Source: an uncultured Phocaeicola sp. (GTDB taxonomy: Bacteria > Bacteroidota > Bacteroidia > Bacteroidales > Bacteroidaceae). From it: a stretch of 47,735 bases of DNA. Under the pieces are notes generated by a model. It made no database searches, had not been told where the DNA came from, and saw only the letters and a list, made by a program, of their open reading frames with translations. This document shows, in pieces, positions 37,868 through 47,462 of this stretch; within the stretch, counting starts at the first letter, position 1, and every line of letters begins with the position of its first letter. The stretch lies in assembly GCA_944320815.1 (NCBI GenBank), contig CALUIZ010000024.1, positions 1 to 47,735 on the forward strand, in the 5' to 3' direction. Both the position numbers and the translations under genes were made by a program.

Positions 37868-40800
37868 TTATAAAGTAACATTCACGCCGAACGACCATGT
37901 GCGGCTGAACGGATAACCGTTGTTGTTCGATGTCTCTCCCATTTCCGGATCGAATCCGTCGGCTATGCTGGTCGCTTCCCAGAGGTCGTTTCCAGAGAAA
38001 TAGATACGTACCTTTTCCAGCTTCGCCTTACGGGTCCATATCTGAGGAAGCGTATAGCCGATGACCAGAGTCTTCAGACGGATATAGCGGTTGTTCTGGA
38101 GCATGAAGTCATTGTTCTCATAGTTCCATTTCGCCCGGTTCTGATGAGAAGTCAGACGCGGATATTTGGCATTCGGATTCTCTTCTGTCCAAGTCTGTCC
38201 GAGGAACGTCGGGTTCTGGTTGGTATATTGTGCATAGAACGGATAAGCCATCCATCCGGTACGCATGATATACTGTTTTCCCACACCCTGAAACATCGCG
38301 CTTACGTCAATCCCTTTCCAGTTGAACCCGGCATTGATGCCGAATACATAATGCGGATTCGCGTCACCTATGAACTGGAGGTCGCTTTCTGTACTTCCAT
38401 CAGCCGTAATCTTACGGTCGCCGTTCAAATCCAGACGCTTCGTGTCACCCGGACGGAGTGCATCGGATGTCCCTTCCATGATATTGGCCAGAGCCGAACC
38501 TCCGTCACCATACAGCGCATAATAACGGTCCACTTCCGCCTGGTCCTTAAAGAAGCCGTCGGTACGGAACAGAAAATAAGAGTTGAGCGGATAACCGTTT
38601 ACCGTCGCATTCTTTCCGGCACCATACGTATCGGCACCTTCAAGCTCCTTCAGCAGGCTCTTCGTGTCACCTACATTGAAGTTGACATAGTAAGAAAAAT
38701 CCTTATAACTGTCACGCCATCCAACGGTCAGTTCCCAACCTTTCACACTCAGGTGACCGCTGTTTGTCTTGGGAGGCGTACCTCCCAAAAGAGACGGGTA
38801 AGTAACGTTCGACAGCATTCCTTTATTGTCCTTCCAGAAATACTCGAACGTAGTGGTCAGGCGATTGTTGAAGAAATTCAGGTCTACACCGATATTCTTC
38901 TGGATGACACGCTCCCACGTACGGTCCAGACTGACGAGTCCGCTATAACCGCTGGACACATGAGACACGACAGGATTTCCCAGATATGTCTGGCCAAGCC
39001 CGATGGTTCCCACATAGTCAAAGTCGCCCAGACCGGCATCGTTACCGGAGCTACCATAATTGAAGCGGAGCTTACCGAAACTCATTACCGGAGTGATGAA
39101 CTCCATGAACTTTTCTTTCGTGAACGCCCATCCCAAAGAAACGGATCCGAAGTTCTGGAACTTGTGCCCCGGAGCGAACTTGGAATTACCGTCACGGCGT
39201 CCCAACAGTTCAAGCATATACTTTTCCTGATAATCGTAATTGACACGGGCAATGTAAGAATATGTGCCGTTCTGTGTCTTTCCGCCGCCGTTACCCTGTG
39301 TCCCGGATGCCAGATTCAAATCATACACACCCGAATCTTCAAAGTTTTCGCGCGCCGCCACAAGTTTCTTGCTCACCCACTTCTCGGCATTGATACCAAT
39401 CATGGCAGAAACATTATGATCGTTCGCAAACGTATTCTTGTATTTCAGCAGCGCGGAATAATACTGATAAAGCATATTGTTAGCCTGAGTCAGATACCCC
39501 GGATTGTGCGAGTCCTTGATGTTAAGCACATCCGTGGGATAAGTGAGCGACTGCTGGGTGTTGTTCACAACCTCCTTCGCCGGATTCCCCCACCAGTCGT
39601 ATGTCTGCACAGGAATCACATACCGCTCACGCCGGTATTCTTCATTCTGGAACGACACCATCCCCTCGAAAGAGATTCCTTTCCATATATCCACAAGTGC
39701 CTTCAGGTCGACACGAGTGGTCAGATTGGTCTTGTCGTCACGTCCACCGTCTGATGTGGCGGCTGCTGGCTGTCGGTCGCCCACCTGTCCGTAATTAGCA
39801 TACCACTGTCCGTAAGGGTTCTTTGCAGGGAACAGCGGCGGCTCATTGCCATACAGCGTATTGTCAAGACCTGCAGACGGAGAAGAAGTGTCCGTCTTGA
39901 TCATGCTGGCCGCCGTCTCCAGTCTGAACCAGTCGGTCAGTTTCACCCCATAGTTCAAACGGAGGTTTATCTGCTTCTGTCCGTCGTACGCAGTGGCCAG
40001 ATTACCCTGATTGTCCGCATACAGTGCAGAGATACGATAGTCACTCTTTTCCGTAGAACCGGAAACGCTCAGGTTATGCTGGTAAGAATAGCGTGTGCGG
40101 AACATCTCGTCCAGACGGTTCGCATTTGCAAGAAAAATCTTGTCACCCCAGTCCGTATGATTGATTGTATAGATACCTTCATACCCCGACTGCATCAGTT
40201 CAAGATTCTCCTTGTTCAGCCAACCCCACCAGTTGGGAATCGTCTCTTCCTTGTTGGCCTCCAGCCATACGGTTGCATATTCCTGCATACTCGGCGAGAA
40301 CGAAGTGATACCCGTGGTAGTGAAACGCATGTTGAAGTCGTAGTTCACACTTACCTTTCCTTTTCCTTTCTTGGTGGTGACAAGGATGACACCGTTCGCC
40401 GCCTTCGCACCATAGATTGAAGCCGAACCGTCTTTCAAGACACTGATCGTCTCAATGTCATCGGGGTTCAGATTCTGGAACGAAGTGGAATTGATGGCAG
40501 GCACACCGTCGATGATAATCAGCGGAGAACCGCCGTTTACAGATGTAGCTCCACGAATCTGGAAGTTGATGCCTTCATTACCCGGACGGGAGGAAGAACG
40601 CGTCACCGTCAGACCGGGGGTCTGTCCTTGCAGTGCCAGACCGACATTGGTCACGGCGCGACTCTCGAACACTTTTTCGTCCACCTGGTCGATGGCACCC
40701 GTCAGCGTCGCCTTCTTCTGCACACCATAACCCACTACCACCACTTCGTCCAGCACCTTGCTGTCTTCCTTCAAAGTGATATGCTTCAGGCTCTTTGACG

Positions 40801-41116
40801 CAGAAATCTCAAATGTCTGATAACCGATATACGAAATGACAATCGTTGCGTTCGGCGACGAAACATTCAGAGAGAATCTACCATCCATGTCTGTTATCAC
40901 TGCATTGGTGGTCCCTTTCTCAACCACGCTTGCCCCAATCACTGTCTGCCCTGTCGGGTCAAACACCTGTCCTTTCACCGCAGTCCGCTGCATGACTGCC
41001 TGCGCATGAGGCGTCTCGGCATAAGCCGGGAATGCCCCTCCGGCCAGCAGAGCCGACACCATAGCTGCAGAAAAGAGCAGTCTTCCGGATGAAAAGACTA
41101 ACAAATCATTTTTCAT
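37868..41116 (-). CDS. SusC/RagA-family TonB-dependent outer-membrane transporter
   Basis: A 1082-residue transporter. A signal peptide (to about AYAE, residue 34) is followed directly by a carboxypeptidase-regulatory-like domain (VKGQVFDPTGQTVIGASVVEKGTT), the SusC TonB-box region (LDEVVVVGYGVQKKATLTGAI), the plug (FQIRGATSVNGGSPLIIIDGVPA) and a large barrel ending GYPFSRTWSFGVNVTL. There is no STN domain between the signal and the CarboxypepD-like domain, so it is not the type that signals to an anti-sigma factor. With the SusD after it, it imports oligosaccharides released at the surface. It starts 28 bases after the ECF sigma gene, in one operon. Confidence 0.97.
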   Translation of the reverse strand: MKNDLLVFSSGRLLFSAAMVSALLAGGAFPAYAETPHAQAVMQRTAVKGQVFDPTGQTVIGASVVEKGTTNAVITDMDGRFSLNVSSPNATIVISYIGYQTFEISASKSLKHITLKEDSKVLDEVVVVGYGVQKKATLTGAIDQVDEKVFESRAVTNVGLALQGQTPGLTVTRSSSRPGNEGINFQIRGATSVNGGSPLIIIDGVPAINSTSFQNLNPDDIETISVLKDGSASIYGAKAANGVILVTTKKGKGKVSVNYDFNMRFTTTGITSFSPSMQEYATVWLEANKEETIPNWWGWLNKENLELMQSGYEGIYTINHTDWGDKIFLANANRLDEMFRTRYSYQHNLSVSGSTEKSDYRISALYADNQGNLATAYDGQKQINLRLNYGVKLTDWFRLETAASMIKTDTSSPSAGLDNTLYGNEPPLFPAKNPYGQWYANYGQVGDRQPAAATSDGGRDDKTNLTTRVDLKALVDIWKGISFEGMVSFQNEEYRRERYVIPVQTYDWWGNPAKEVVNNTQQSLTYPTDVLNIKDSHNPGYLTQANNMLYQYYSALLKYKNTFANDHNVSAMIGINAEKWVSKKLVAARENFEDSGVYDLNLASGTQGNGGGKTQNGTYSYIARVNYDYQEKYMLELLGRRDGNSKFAPGHKFQNFGSVSLGWAFTKEKFMEFITPVMSFGKLRFNYGSSGNDAGLGDFDYVGTIGLGQTYLGNPVVSHVSSGYSGLVSLDRTWERVIQKNIGVDLNFFNNRLTTTFEYFWKDNKGMLSNVTYPSLLGGTPPKTNSGHLSVKGWELTVGWRDSYKDFSYYVNFNVGDTKSLLKELEGADTYGAGKNATVNGYPLNSYFLFRTDGFFKDQAEVDRYYALYGDGGSALANIMEGTSDALRPGDTKRLDLNGDRKITADGSTESDLQFIGDANPHYVFGINAGFNWKGIDVSAMFQGVGKQYIMRTGWMAYPFYAQYTNQNPTFLGQTWTEENPNAKYPRLTSHQNRAKWNYENNDFMLQNNRYIRLKTLVIGYTLPQIWTRKAKLEKVRIYFSGNDLWEATSIADGFDPEMGETSNNNGYPFSRTWSFGVNVTL

Positions 41117-41144
41117 ACAATTAAATTTAGTTGGTTCATTACCT

Positions 41145-41660
41145 TTATATACATTGTTTCATGAATTCGCGCACCTGCCTTCGTCCGAGGAGAATATGTC
41201 CTTCCACCGTACGCTTCGACAGATTCATTCTCGCCGCAATCTCATCCGCCGTCATCTCTTCAAACCGATGCAGCGCATAAACGGCACGGCATCTGGCCGG
41301 AAGACGCTCCACTCTCCTCATCTCCAGACGGGCGAGGTCGCCGGCAACGACCTTACTTTCCGTGTCACATACCGATACGGGAATCCCCTCCATCAGGCAG
41401 GAAGTGATTTCCTCCCTCTTATAACGGCGGCGCAACCAGTCGTTCACAAGATTTCTGGCAATGGTAAAGATGAAATGGCATACTGTGTCCTCTCTCAGCA
41501 TCCGGTCATAATCGAGCAGCCGGAGAAAAGTGTCCTGGGTCAGGTCTTCAGAATCCGCCTCACACTCCAGTTTCCTGAGAATATAACGGTAGACAGACTC
41601 CCTATACTTCCGATAGGCCCGGTCGACCAAAGGATTTGATATGTCAGATGAGCTTTTCAT
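41145..41660 (-). CDS. ECF-type RNA polymerase sigma factor heading the SusCD operon
   Basis: A 171-residue sigma-70 family factor. Region 2 is YRKYRESVYRYILRKLECEADSEDLTQDTFLRLLD, and region 4 carries LPARCRAVYALHRFEEMTADEIAARMNLSKRTVEGHILLGRRQVREF. The start is taken at 41660 (MKSSSDISNPL), preceded by a TACCTTTG box; the frame is open further up to 41807 but runs through the promoter and a hairpin. It is the first gene of the susC operon, only 28 bases from susC. No FecR-like anti-sigma gene is found nearby, which is unusual. It may direct transcription of this operon or of a distant target. Confidence 0.9.
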   Translation of the reverse strand: MKSSSDISNPLVDRAYRKYRESVYRYILRKLECEADSEDLTQDTFLRLLDYDRMLREDTVCHFIFTIARNLVNDWLRRRYKREEITSCLMEGIPVSVCDTESKVVAGDLARLEMRRVERLPARCRAVYALHRFEEMTADEIAARMNLSKRTVEGHILLGRRQVREFMKQCI

Positions 41661-41685
41661 AATATTTAAAATTCTGATGCTGACA

Positions 41686-41693
41686 CAAAGGTA
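41686..41693 (-). promoter_or_regulatory. Promoter box before the sigma factor gene
   Basis: On the minus strand TACCTTTG matches TAnnTTTG exactly, 25 bases before the start at 41660. No good -33 element is found at 19-20 bases, so activation by the hybrid regulator is possible. Confidence 0.55.
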
Positions 41694-41774
41694 GACCAGA
41701 ATCGCCGAAAAGGCCGTTACAATAGTAACAAATGATGCAATATCTGTAACATCCGGACCGGAGACACAGAAAAA

Positions 41775-41815
41775 CGGAGCATATGCAAGGAATCTTTTCC
41801 TCTTCATATGCTCCG
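41775..41815 (-). terminator. Perfect 11-bp hairpin with T-tract, second terminator after the hybrid regulator gene
   Basis: CGGAGCATATG (41775-41785) and CATATGCTCCG (41805-41815) are perfect inverted repeats with a 19-base loop. On the minus strand the hairpin is followed by TTTTTC. It lies between the hybrid regulator gene and the sigma gene. Confidence 0.7.
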
Positions 41816-41858
41816 CTCTCCAGACATCGGTTTCAGAATATCCTTTTATTCCAACCCG

Positions 41859-41894
41859 AACAGCCGCTCATTTCTGACAGAACAAGCGGCTGTT
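41859..41894. terminator. Hairpin after the hybrid regulator gene
   Basis: AACAGCCGCT (41859-41868) pairs perfectly with AGCGGCTGTT (41885-41894). It lies 47 bases past the stop of the hybrid regulator gene on the minus strand. It resembles the hairpins at 34749 and 47505. Confidence 0.65.
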
Positions 41895-41940
41895 TCCGGC
41901 AAAGCAACCCTCTTCATTTGCGTTCAGGAAGACCGGCAAG

Positions 41941-44900
41941 TCATTGTCTGTCCTTTTCCTCCTGATACCGTGTAGGCAGCATCCCGAACTGCTCCTTGAA
42001 GCATTTGCTGAAATAGCTTGCCGAGTTGAAGCCCACGCGGTCGGCCACCTCGGCGATGGTCAGCTGGCTGCCTTCAAGCAACTGCGCCGCACGCTTCAAG
42101 CGGATTGTCCGGATAAACTCAGTGGGACTCTGTCCGGTAATCGACTGGAGCTTGCGGTACAGATTCATCCGGCTCATTCCCATGTCAGCACTCAACGCCT
42201 CCACATTATATTCCGCATTGTCCATATTCTTCTCAATGCAGCCGAGTGCCTTCTGGATAAGCTGCTCGTCGAGAGAAGTGATGGTAATCTTTCCGGGGTC
42301 GACGTGGATTCCCTTCTGGAATTCCTTCTTCCTTATATCCTGCTGCTCGATGAGCTTGCGGATACGTATCAGCAGCACATCAAAGTTAAAGGGTTTCGAT
42401 ATGTACGAATCGGCCCCTACCTTATATCCGCTTATCCGGATGTCATCGGCCGTACGCGCCGTCAGCAAGATAATCGGGATGTGCGAAGTGGTCATGTTTG
42501 TCTTGATGCGCCGGCACAGTTCCAGTCCGTCCACCTTGGGCATCATCACGTCACTGATTATCAGATCGGGATTCTGTTCGATGGCAATCTTCTCCCCTTC
42601 CTCTCCGTCGGAGGCCTCAAGCACCCCATACGATTCCGAAAGCTGCTCCTTCAGGAACCTGCGGAATTCATTGTTGTCTTCCACCACAAGCAGACGCTTC
42701 CGCCCGTCTTCCGAAACCGGCATTTCCATTCTCTCCTCCTCTTCCTCCTCATGAAGAGGTTCCTGATACAGTTTCTCCTCCTGCATCATATCCATCGGGA
42801 TACGCACCACGAAGGTGGAACCTTTTCCCGGAACACTGTCAACCGATATGCTTCCCTGATGTATCTCCACATATTCCTTCACCAGATGCAGCCCGATTCC
42901 ACTGCCCACTTTGCTCTCATTCCGCGACTGCACCTGATAGAACCGTTCAAAAATATGGGCGGCCTCTTCCGGAGGGATTCCTATCCCCGTATCACTTACC
43001 GAGATACAGACAAACGGACGGCCGTCCTGTTCCTCCTTATCCAGAGCCAGCGTCACCCGCCCGCCTTCCGGAGTGAACTTGAAAGCGTTCGACAACAGAT
43101 TGTTCACAATCTTGTGCAACTTGTCATGATCGAAGTTCATATACCAGTACGAAGATTCCATCTGAAAATGGAAATCCACTTTCTTGTCCAGAGCATAAGG
43201 CCGGAACCCCTCATAAATGGATCCGACAAACTCTCCAAGGTCACCGGGCGACAGATTCAGCTTTTCACGCTTCATCTCAATCTTGCGGAAATCAAGCAAC
43301 TGGTTGATAAGCCGATAAAGTTCCTGCGCGTTCTTATAAATGACATCCAGTTGGGAAACGATTTTTCCGTCGTTCACCTTTTTGCGAAGCACTTCAAGCG
43401 GAGTCAGAATCAACGTCAAAGGAGTGCGCAGCTCATGGCTTATATTGATGAAGAAACGGAACTTCATCTGATTCAGCTCTTCACGCTGACGAATGGCCTC
43501 TTCCTCCTGCATGCGCAAAAGTTTGCGGTAGTTGCGCCGATGGAAATAACGGATGATGGCATAGCCCAAAGCCAGAATGCACATCAGATAAAGTATACCG
43601 GCCCACACCGTTGCCCAGAAAGGAGGACGGATAACCAGCGTAAAAGAGGAGACATCACTCCACCGATGGTCATTTCCGGCCGACATTACATAAAATGTAT
43701 ACTTACCCGGAGGCAAATGATTATAGACGGCATTTGCCTGCCCGCTTTCAGGAAGAAGCTCAATCCAGTCCTTGTCCACTCCATCCAGCTTGTAACGGAA
43801 ATAAGTCTGTGCAGGATTCACAAAATTCAAGCTTGAGAATTCAAAAGTAACTGAGTTTTCATCATGATACAATTCCGCATAACGTACCTTGTCAATGACA
43901 CGCGGGAAGAGCACCCTCCCGTTATAGACCTCACCGCAGGTTACCGGTTCGTTGGCCAGACGGAATCCGGTGAACATGGGAGAAACGGAACAGGGAGTCA
44001 GCATCACATTCTCCGGAGAAAACAGATAGAACCCATCCATACGTCCGAAACAAAGCAGTCCGTCGAATGTCTTGAGAGAACAGAACTCAAACAAATCATT
44101 CCAGCTATGGTTGCGGTTGCGGTCAAGACAGACCACATCATACTGATAGCCCTCCAGCTTTTTCTCTACCGTCACTTTATAAAGCGCGTTGATAGTGGAC
44201 ACCCACATATCTCCGTTGTTGTCTTCCTGAATGCTCTGAACGGTAAGATTGGCAAATCCGGCCTCCTTGCCCAAATAATCCACATTCCCGTTTCCCGACA
44301 TCACCTTGACACCATACTGGGTGCCCATCCACAGAAGGTTGCGGCTGTCAAGAAAGAAACAGTTGTATTTGTTGCTGCCCAAAGTCTGTATCGGAGAGTC
44401 GGGAGCGTCAAGCTCCGGAACCTGCAGAGAGTCATTCCTGATGTCATAGAAATAAAGGCCATTGTCAGCTCCTACCACAAGCCGTCCTGTCCCGTCAAAC
44501 GCGAGAGCGTTCGCCACCCGATACTTGCCTATCTCCGGAAACCTGTCAGCCAAGAGTTCAAAACTGTCCGTCTCGGGATCAAACACTCCCAGCCCTCCAT
44601 ATACGCTCACCCACAGACGATGGCGGGAATCCTCTATCATCGAACGGATATTGTTTACAACCAGTTCTCCATGCGGACGGACGAGAAAATGTCTGATTTT
44701 TCCTTTGTCAATACAATACAATCCGTCGCGGAACGTGCCCAGCCATATCTTCCCGAACGAATCCTTGTAGGCTGTACGGAAAAGTTGGGTGGAAAGTTCC
44801 GGATAAGGACGCTCCACCGTCCGGGTAGAAAGCACATACCTGTACACCCCCTTCGAGGTGCCGAACAGAATGGAACCGTCATTCTCCTCCACCATGCAAT

Positions 44901-45987
44901 GAATGTTCTCGTCACCCAGTCTTCCAGAAAGATTGCCGTTGTTATGCAAAATGAAGTTGTCCATGCTCGGATGATAGAAGGCCAGCCCCTGATTGAACAG
45001 TCCCACCCACATCACTCCGCTGCGGGGATCGGAATAGATGCTGTGCACATTGCTGCGCACGTCATTCCTTCTGTTGTCCTCATAAAAAGGCTCCGCCTGA
45101 TGCAGCTCAAACGTATATTTGTCGACCACATAAATGCCCTGCATGGAAGTCCCGAACCATGCGTGCCCCATCACGTCTACATCCAAAGCCGCAATCTCGC
45201 CGACATTCTCTGAAGAGAACGGCAGTTCCGTCCACGCTCTGGCCGCCTCCGAATAATAACCCCCTCCGGAACTCCATGCAAGCCAGAAGTCACCGTTCTC
45301 CATCATCTTCATCGACAACATGCTTCCTTTCGGCAAACGTCCCAGAAGAAACGTTTCCTGCCGTACAAATTTACCCGTCTGCATATCGTAGCAGCGTATC
45401 AAGCCGCTTTCGTGTACAATCCAGATCTTTCCCCGCACCGAAGCCACCGTCAGCACATTGCCATGACGTTCCACGATGCCCGACTTGTCGCACAACGTAC
45501 GCACAACCCCTTCCGCATCGTCCACCAAATGCAGGCAATGCCGTTTGTCCGTCACCCAAATCTGTTTGTCCTCATCCACGAAAAGATTCGACACACCGTC
45601 CAGTTTCCAGTGTTCAAAGATGGTGTCCGCCCGAACAAAATGCTCCGTGTCCAGATCAAACACACGAAGCATTCCCCGCTCCTTCAGCCAAAGACGGCCG
45701 GAAGAGTCTACATATTGAACGGGGATGCCCGAAAGCTGAGAAGAAAGCAAAAAGCCGGATGCCTTCCAAAGCGGGAAAGACACAAAGTTCTTCCCGTCAT
45801 ACAGATTCAGCAGTTCGGTGGTACGCACTCCCAAACGCCCGTCGGGAAGCCCGAACACATTCTTCACATAGTTGTCCGGCAGCCCGTCGGATATTCCGAT
45901 ATGACGGAACCTGTCCGGCACAACCACTTCCGCGGCGGAAAGCATGACCGTCCAGCAGACGAACACAGCCAAAAAGATTTTCTTCAT
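41941..45987 (-). CDS. Hybrid two-component system regulator (HTCS) of the PUL
   Basis: A 1348-residue one-protein two-component system. A signal peptide (to about SAA, residue 20) is followed by a periplasmic two-part propeller of Reg_prop repeats (for example VSNLFVDEDKQIWVTD, NGDMWVSTINALYKV) to about 690, a Y_Y_Y domain (about 700-785, YRYKLDGVDKDWIEL-like), a membrane segment at about 788-815, HisKA with His851 (FFINISHELRTPL), HATPase (NNLLSNAFKFTPEGG, DTGIGIP), a receiver with the Asp in LIISDVMMPKVDG near 1144, and an AraC-type helix-turn-helix at the end (SRMNLYRKLQSITGQSPTEFIRTIRL). HTCS proteins sense oligosaccharides and activate their PUL. It starts 44 bases after the GH28-like gene, probably in one operon. 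An ATG at 45996 would add three residues. Confidence 0.95.
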   Translation of the reverse strand: MKKIFLAVFVCWTVMLSAAEVVVPDRFRHIGISDGLPDNYVKNVFGLPDGRLGVRTTELLNLYDGKNFVSFPLWKASGFLLSSQLSGIPVQYVDSSGRLWLKERGMLRVFDLDTEHFVRADTIFEHWKLDGVSNLFVDEDKQIWVTDKRHCLHLVDDAEGVVRTLCDKSGIVERHGNVLTVASVRGKIWIVHESGLIRCYDMQTGKFVRQETFLLGRLPKGSMLSMKMMENGDFWLAWSSGGGYYSEAARAWTELPFSSENVGEIAALDVDVMGHAWFGTSMQGIYVVDKYTFELHQAEPFYEDNRRNDVRSNVHSIYSDPRSGVMWVGLFNQGLAFYHPSMDNFILHNNGNLSGRLGDENIHCMVEENDGSILFGTSKGVYRYVLSTRTVERPYPELSTQLFRTAYKDSFGKIWLGTFRDGLYCIDKGKIRHFLVRPHGELVVNNIRSMIEDSRHRLWVSVYGGLGVFDPETDSFELLADRFPEIGKYRVANALAFDGTGRLVVGADNGLYFYDIRNDSLQVPELDAPDSPIQTLGSNKYNCFFLDSRNLLWMGTQYGVKVMSGNGNVDYLGKEAGFANLTVQSIQEDNNGDMWVSTINALYKVTVEKKLEGYQYDVVCLDRNRNHSWNDLFEFCSLKTFDGLLCFGRMDGFYLFSPENVMLTPCSVSPMFTGFRLANEPVTCGEVYNGRVLFPRVIDKVRYAELYHDENSVTFEFSSLNFVNPAQTYFRYKLDGVDKDWIELLPESGQANAVYNHLPPGKYTFYVMSAGNDHRWSDVSSFTLVIRPPFWATVWAGILYLMCILALGYAIIRYFHRRNYRKLLRMQEEEAIRQREELNQMKFRFFINISHELRTPLTLILTPLEVLRKKVNDGKIVSQLDVIYKNAQELYRLINQLLDFRKIEMKREKLNLSPGDLGEFVGSIYEGFRPYALDKKVDFHFQMESSYWYMNFDHDKLHKIVNNLLSNAFKFTPEGGRVTLALDKEEQDGRPFVCISVSDTGIGIPPEEAAHIFERFYQVQSRNESKVGSGIGLHLVKEYVEIHQGSISVDSVPGKGSTFVVRIPMDMMQEEKLYQEPLHEEEEEERMEMPVSEDGRKRLLVVEDNNEFRRFLKEQLSESYGVLEASDGEEGEKIAIEQNPDLIISDVMMPKVDGLELCRRIKTNMTTSHIPIILLTARTADDIRISGYKVGADSYISKPFNFDVLLIRIRKLIEQQDIRKKEFQKGIHVDPGKITITSLDEQLIQKALGCIEKNMDNAEYNVEALSADMGMSRMNLYRKLQSITGQSPTEFIRTIRLKRAAQLLEGSQLTIAEVADRVGFNSASYFSKCFKEQFGMLPTRYQEEKDRQ

Positions 45988-46031
45988 TCCATTCAAGCTT
46001 AAGATTTATTCTGACCGGACACAACCCGCGT

Positions 46032-47462
46032 CTATTTCTCGAACGTCACATTCTCCACATGCGGACCCACATAGATACGCGCCATATCCCCCGTGTGATA
46101 CCATTTGGGTTTCTCCGGCATGTCGTCAGAAATGACTTTCCCGTTAATCTTCAGATTCTTGAAACGGATGTTCTTCACTTTCCGTTCCTCATTGTACCCC
46201 TCAATGATGGAGACCTCGGCACGGTCGCCCGTATAGGTAATGTCCTTGAACAGCACATTCTCTATACCGCGTCCGGGAGCAGTGCAATATTTCTCATTAT
46301 AGAAGATACGGAGGTTCAGCAACTGCCCCTGACGGAAATTCTCGATGCGGATGTTCTCGAAACGCACGTTGCGAATCAGGTTATTGTCGCCCGCATTGAT
46401 TGCCATACATCCCTGGTAGTTCAGCTGCATCTCTTTATGATCAAGAATATCAATATCCACATAATTCAGATTCTCAAGCACTTCCGGTTTCTCCGTATTG
46501 CCGTGTATTCCAATGAAGATAGGATGCGCCACATCCGCCCAAAGCACAGAATGCTGCATGGTTATGTCGTGGCTCGCTCCGGCAAAGCCCTTTCGGGTAC
46601 CATAAACCGTGGTGCAATCGTCCGAATTACGGCAGAACACCCCGTCGAACAGCACATGGCGGCTGGCAAATATATTCATGCCGTCTCCCCACCCATAATA
46701 GCTTATGGACTTGACATTGCGTATCGTCACATTTTCAGATCCTCCCGTAGCGCACTGGGTAGCGAACAGTCCTTCCACATACACGTTCTTCGAGTTACAG
46801 ACCTGAATGCCCATCTTTACGGTGTGGTCTACGATACCGCGTCCCATCAGACGGACATTCTCGGCATTCTCTATGACAAGCTGCCCCTTTATGACGGCAC
46901 CTCCCGCCACATAGGCCGTCTTCCCCGAAGGGATACGGAAAACTCCTGATTCAAACGTATGGATTCCCGGACCGAACCAGATCACATCCTCCGAATTTCT
47001 GTCGGGCACTTCCGTCTCAACTGGATTGGCGAACAGATGCAGATTGTTGAAGATGTCACCGTTCACTTCCACAGAAAAGTTGCCCGGTCTGTCGAGAGTG
47101 AAAGTGAGGGTACGGCCATCCACTTCAGGCACAATCTCTCTTGAAGCCGGGCGCACACATGCCTCGTGTATCTCACCTTTATTATAAGTGACGCTCACTT
47201 CCACCGTCCCGTCGAAACCGAAAGTGGCCATCGACGACGGCAGGGCATTGTGCTTCGTCCCTTCCACCTTGTCCACCTTCACCAGATAAGAAGACACCTC
47301 CTGCCAGTCTTTTCCCGGCTGACGCACCTTGACCGTAAAATTGTCGTTCAACGCCACCCCTTCCGGTGCCTTCCATACTTCAAGTTTTCCTTCTCCGGCA
47401 TGCACTGCGGCCATTCCCAGCCACATCAATGCAGCAACAATACATAAAATTCTTCGATTCAT
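46032..47462 (-). CDS. GH28-like right-handed beta-helix glycoside hydrolase
   Basis: A 476-residue secreted protein (MNRRILCIVAALMWLGMAAVHAG, cleavage near residue 22). An N-terminal beta-sandwich to about residue 140 precedes a parallel beta-helix: HTFESGVFRIPSGKTAYVAGGAVIKGQ, VTIRNVKSISYYGWGDGMNI, then NSDDCTTVYG near 279-288, which matches the Asp-Asp block of GH28 polygalacturonases, and a GIHGN segment in the place of the GHG motif. The Arg-x-Lys motif of true polygalacturonases is not clear, so GH49-type or another uronide/glycan hydrolase remains possible. The start at 47462 gives a clean signal peptide; the frame is open upstream but runs through a hairpin. It shares a transcription unit with the HTCS. 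Confidence 0.8.
   Translation of the reverse strand: MNRRILCIVAALMWLGMAAVHAGEGKLEVWKAPEGVALNDNFTVKVRQPGKDWQEVSSYLVKVDKVEGTKHNALPSSMATFGFDGTVEVSVTYNKGEIHEACVRPASREIVPEVDGRTLTFTLDRPGNFSVEVNGDIFNNLHLFANPVETEVPDRNSEDVIWFGPGIHTFESGVFRIPSGKTAYVAGGAVIKGQLVIENAENVRLMGRGIVDHTVKMGIQVCNSKNVYVEGLFATQCATGGSENVTIRNVKSISYYGWGDGMNIFASRHVLFDGVFCRNSDDCTTVYGTRKGFAGASHDITMQHSVLWADVAHPIFIGIHGNTEKPEVLENLNYVDIDILDHKEMQLNYQGCMAINAGDNNLIRNVRFENIRIENFRQGQLLNLRIFYNEKYCTAPGRGIENVLFKDITYTGDRAEVSIIEGYNEERKVKNIRFKNLKINGKVISDDMPEKPKWYHTGDMARIYVGPHVENVTFEK

Noticed and set aside
38144..39754. 536-codon plus-strand frame opposite SusC
   Set aside because: A shadow; SusC on the minus strand is full-length with all expected motifs.
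41661..41807. 49-codon N-terminal extension of the ECF sigma factor with a hydrophobic stretch
   Set aside because: It runs through a promoter box and a terminator-type hairpin; sigma region 2 starts normally after the ATG at 41660.
41944..43836. 630-codon plus-strand frame opposite the HTCS kinase and regulator domains
   Set aside because: A shadow of the HTCS gene, whose HisKA, HATPase, receiver and AraC motifs are all intact.
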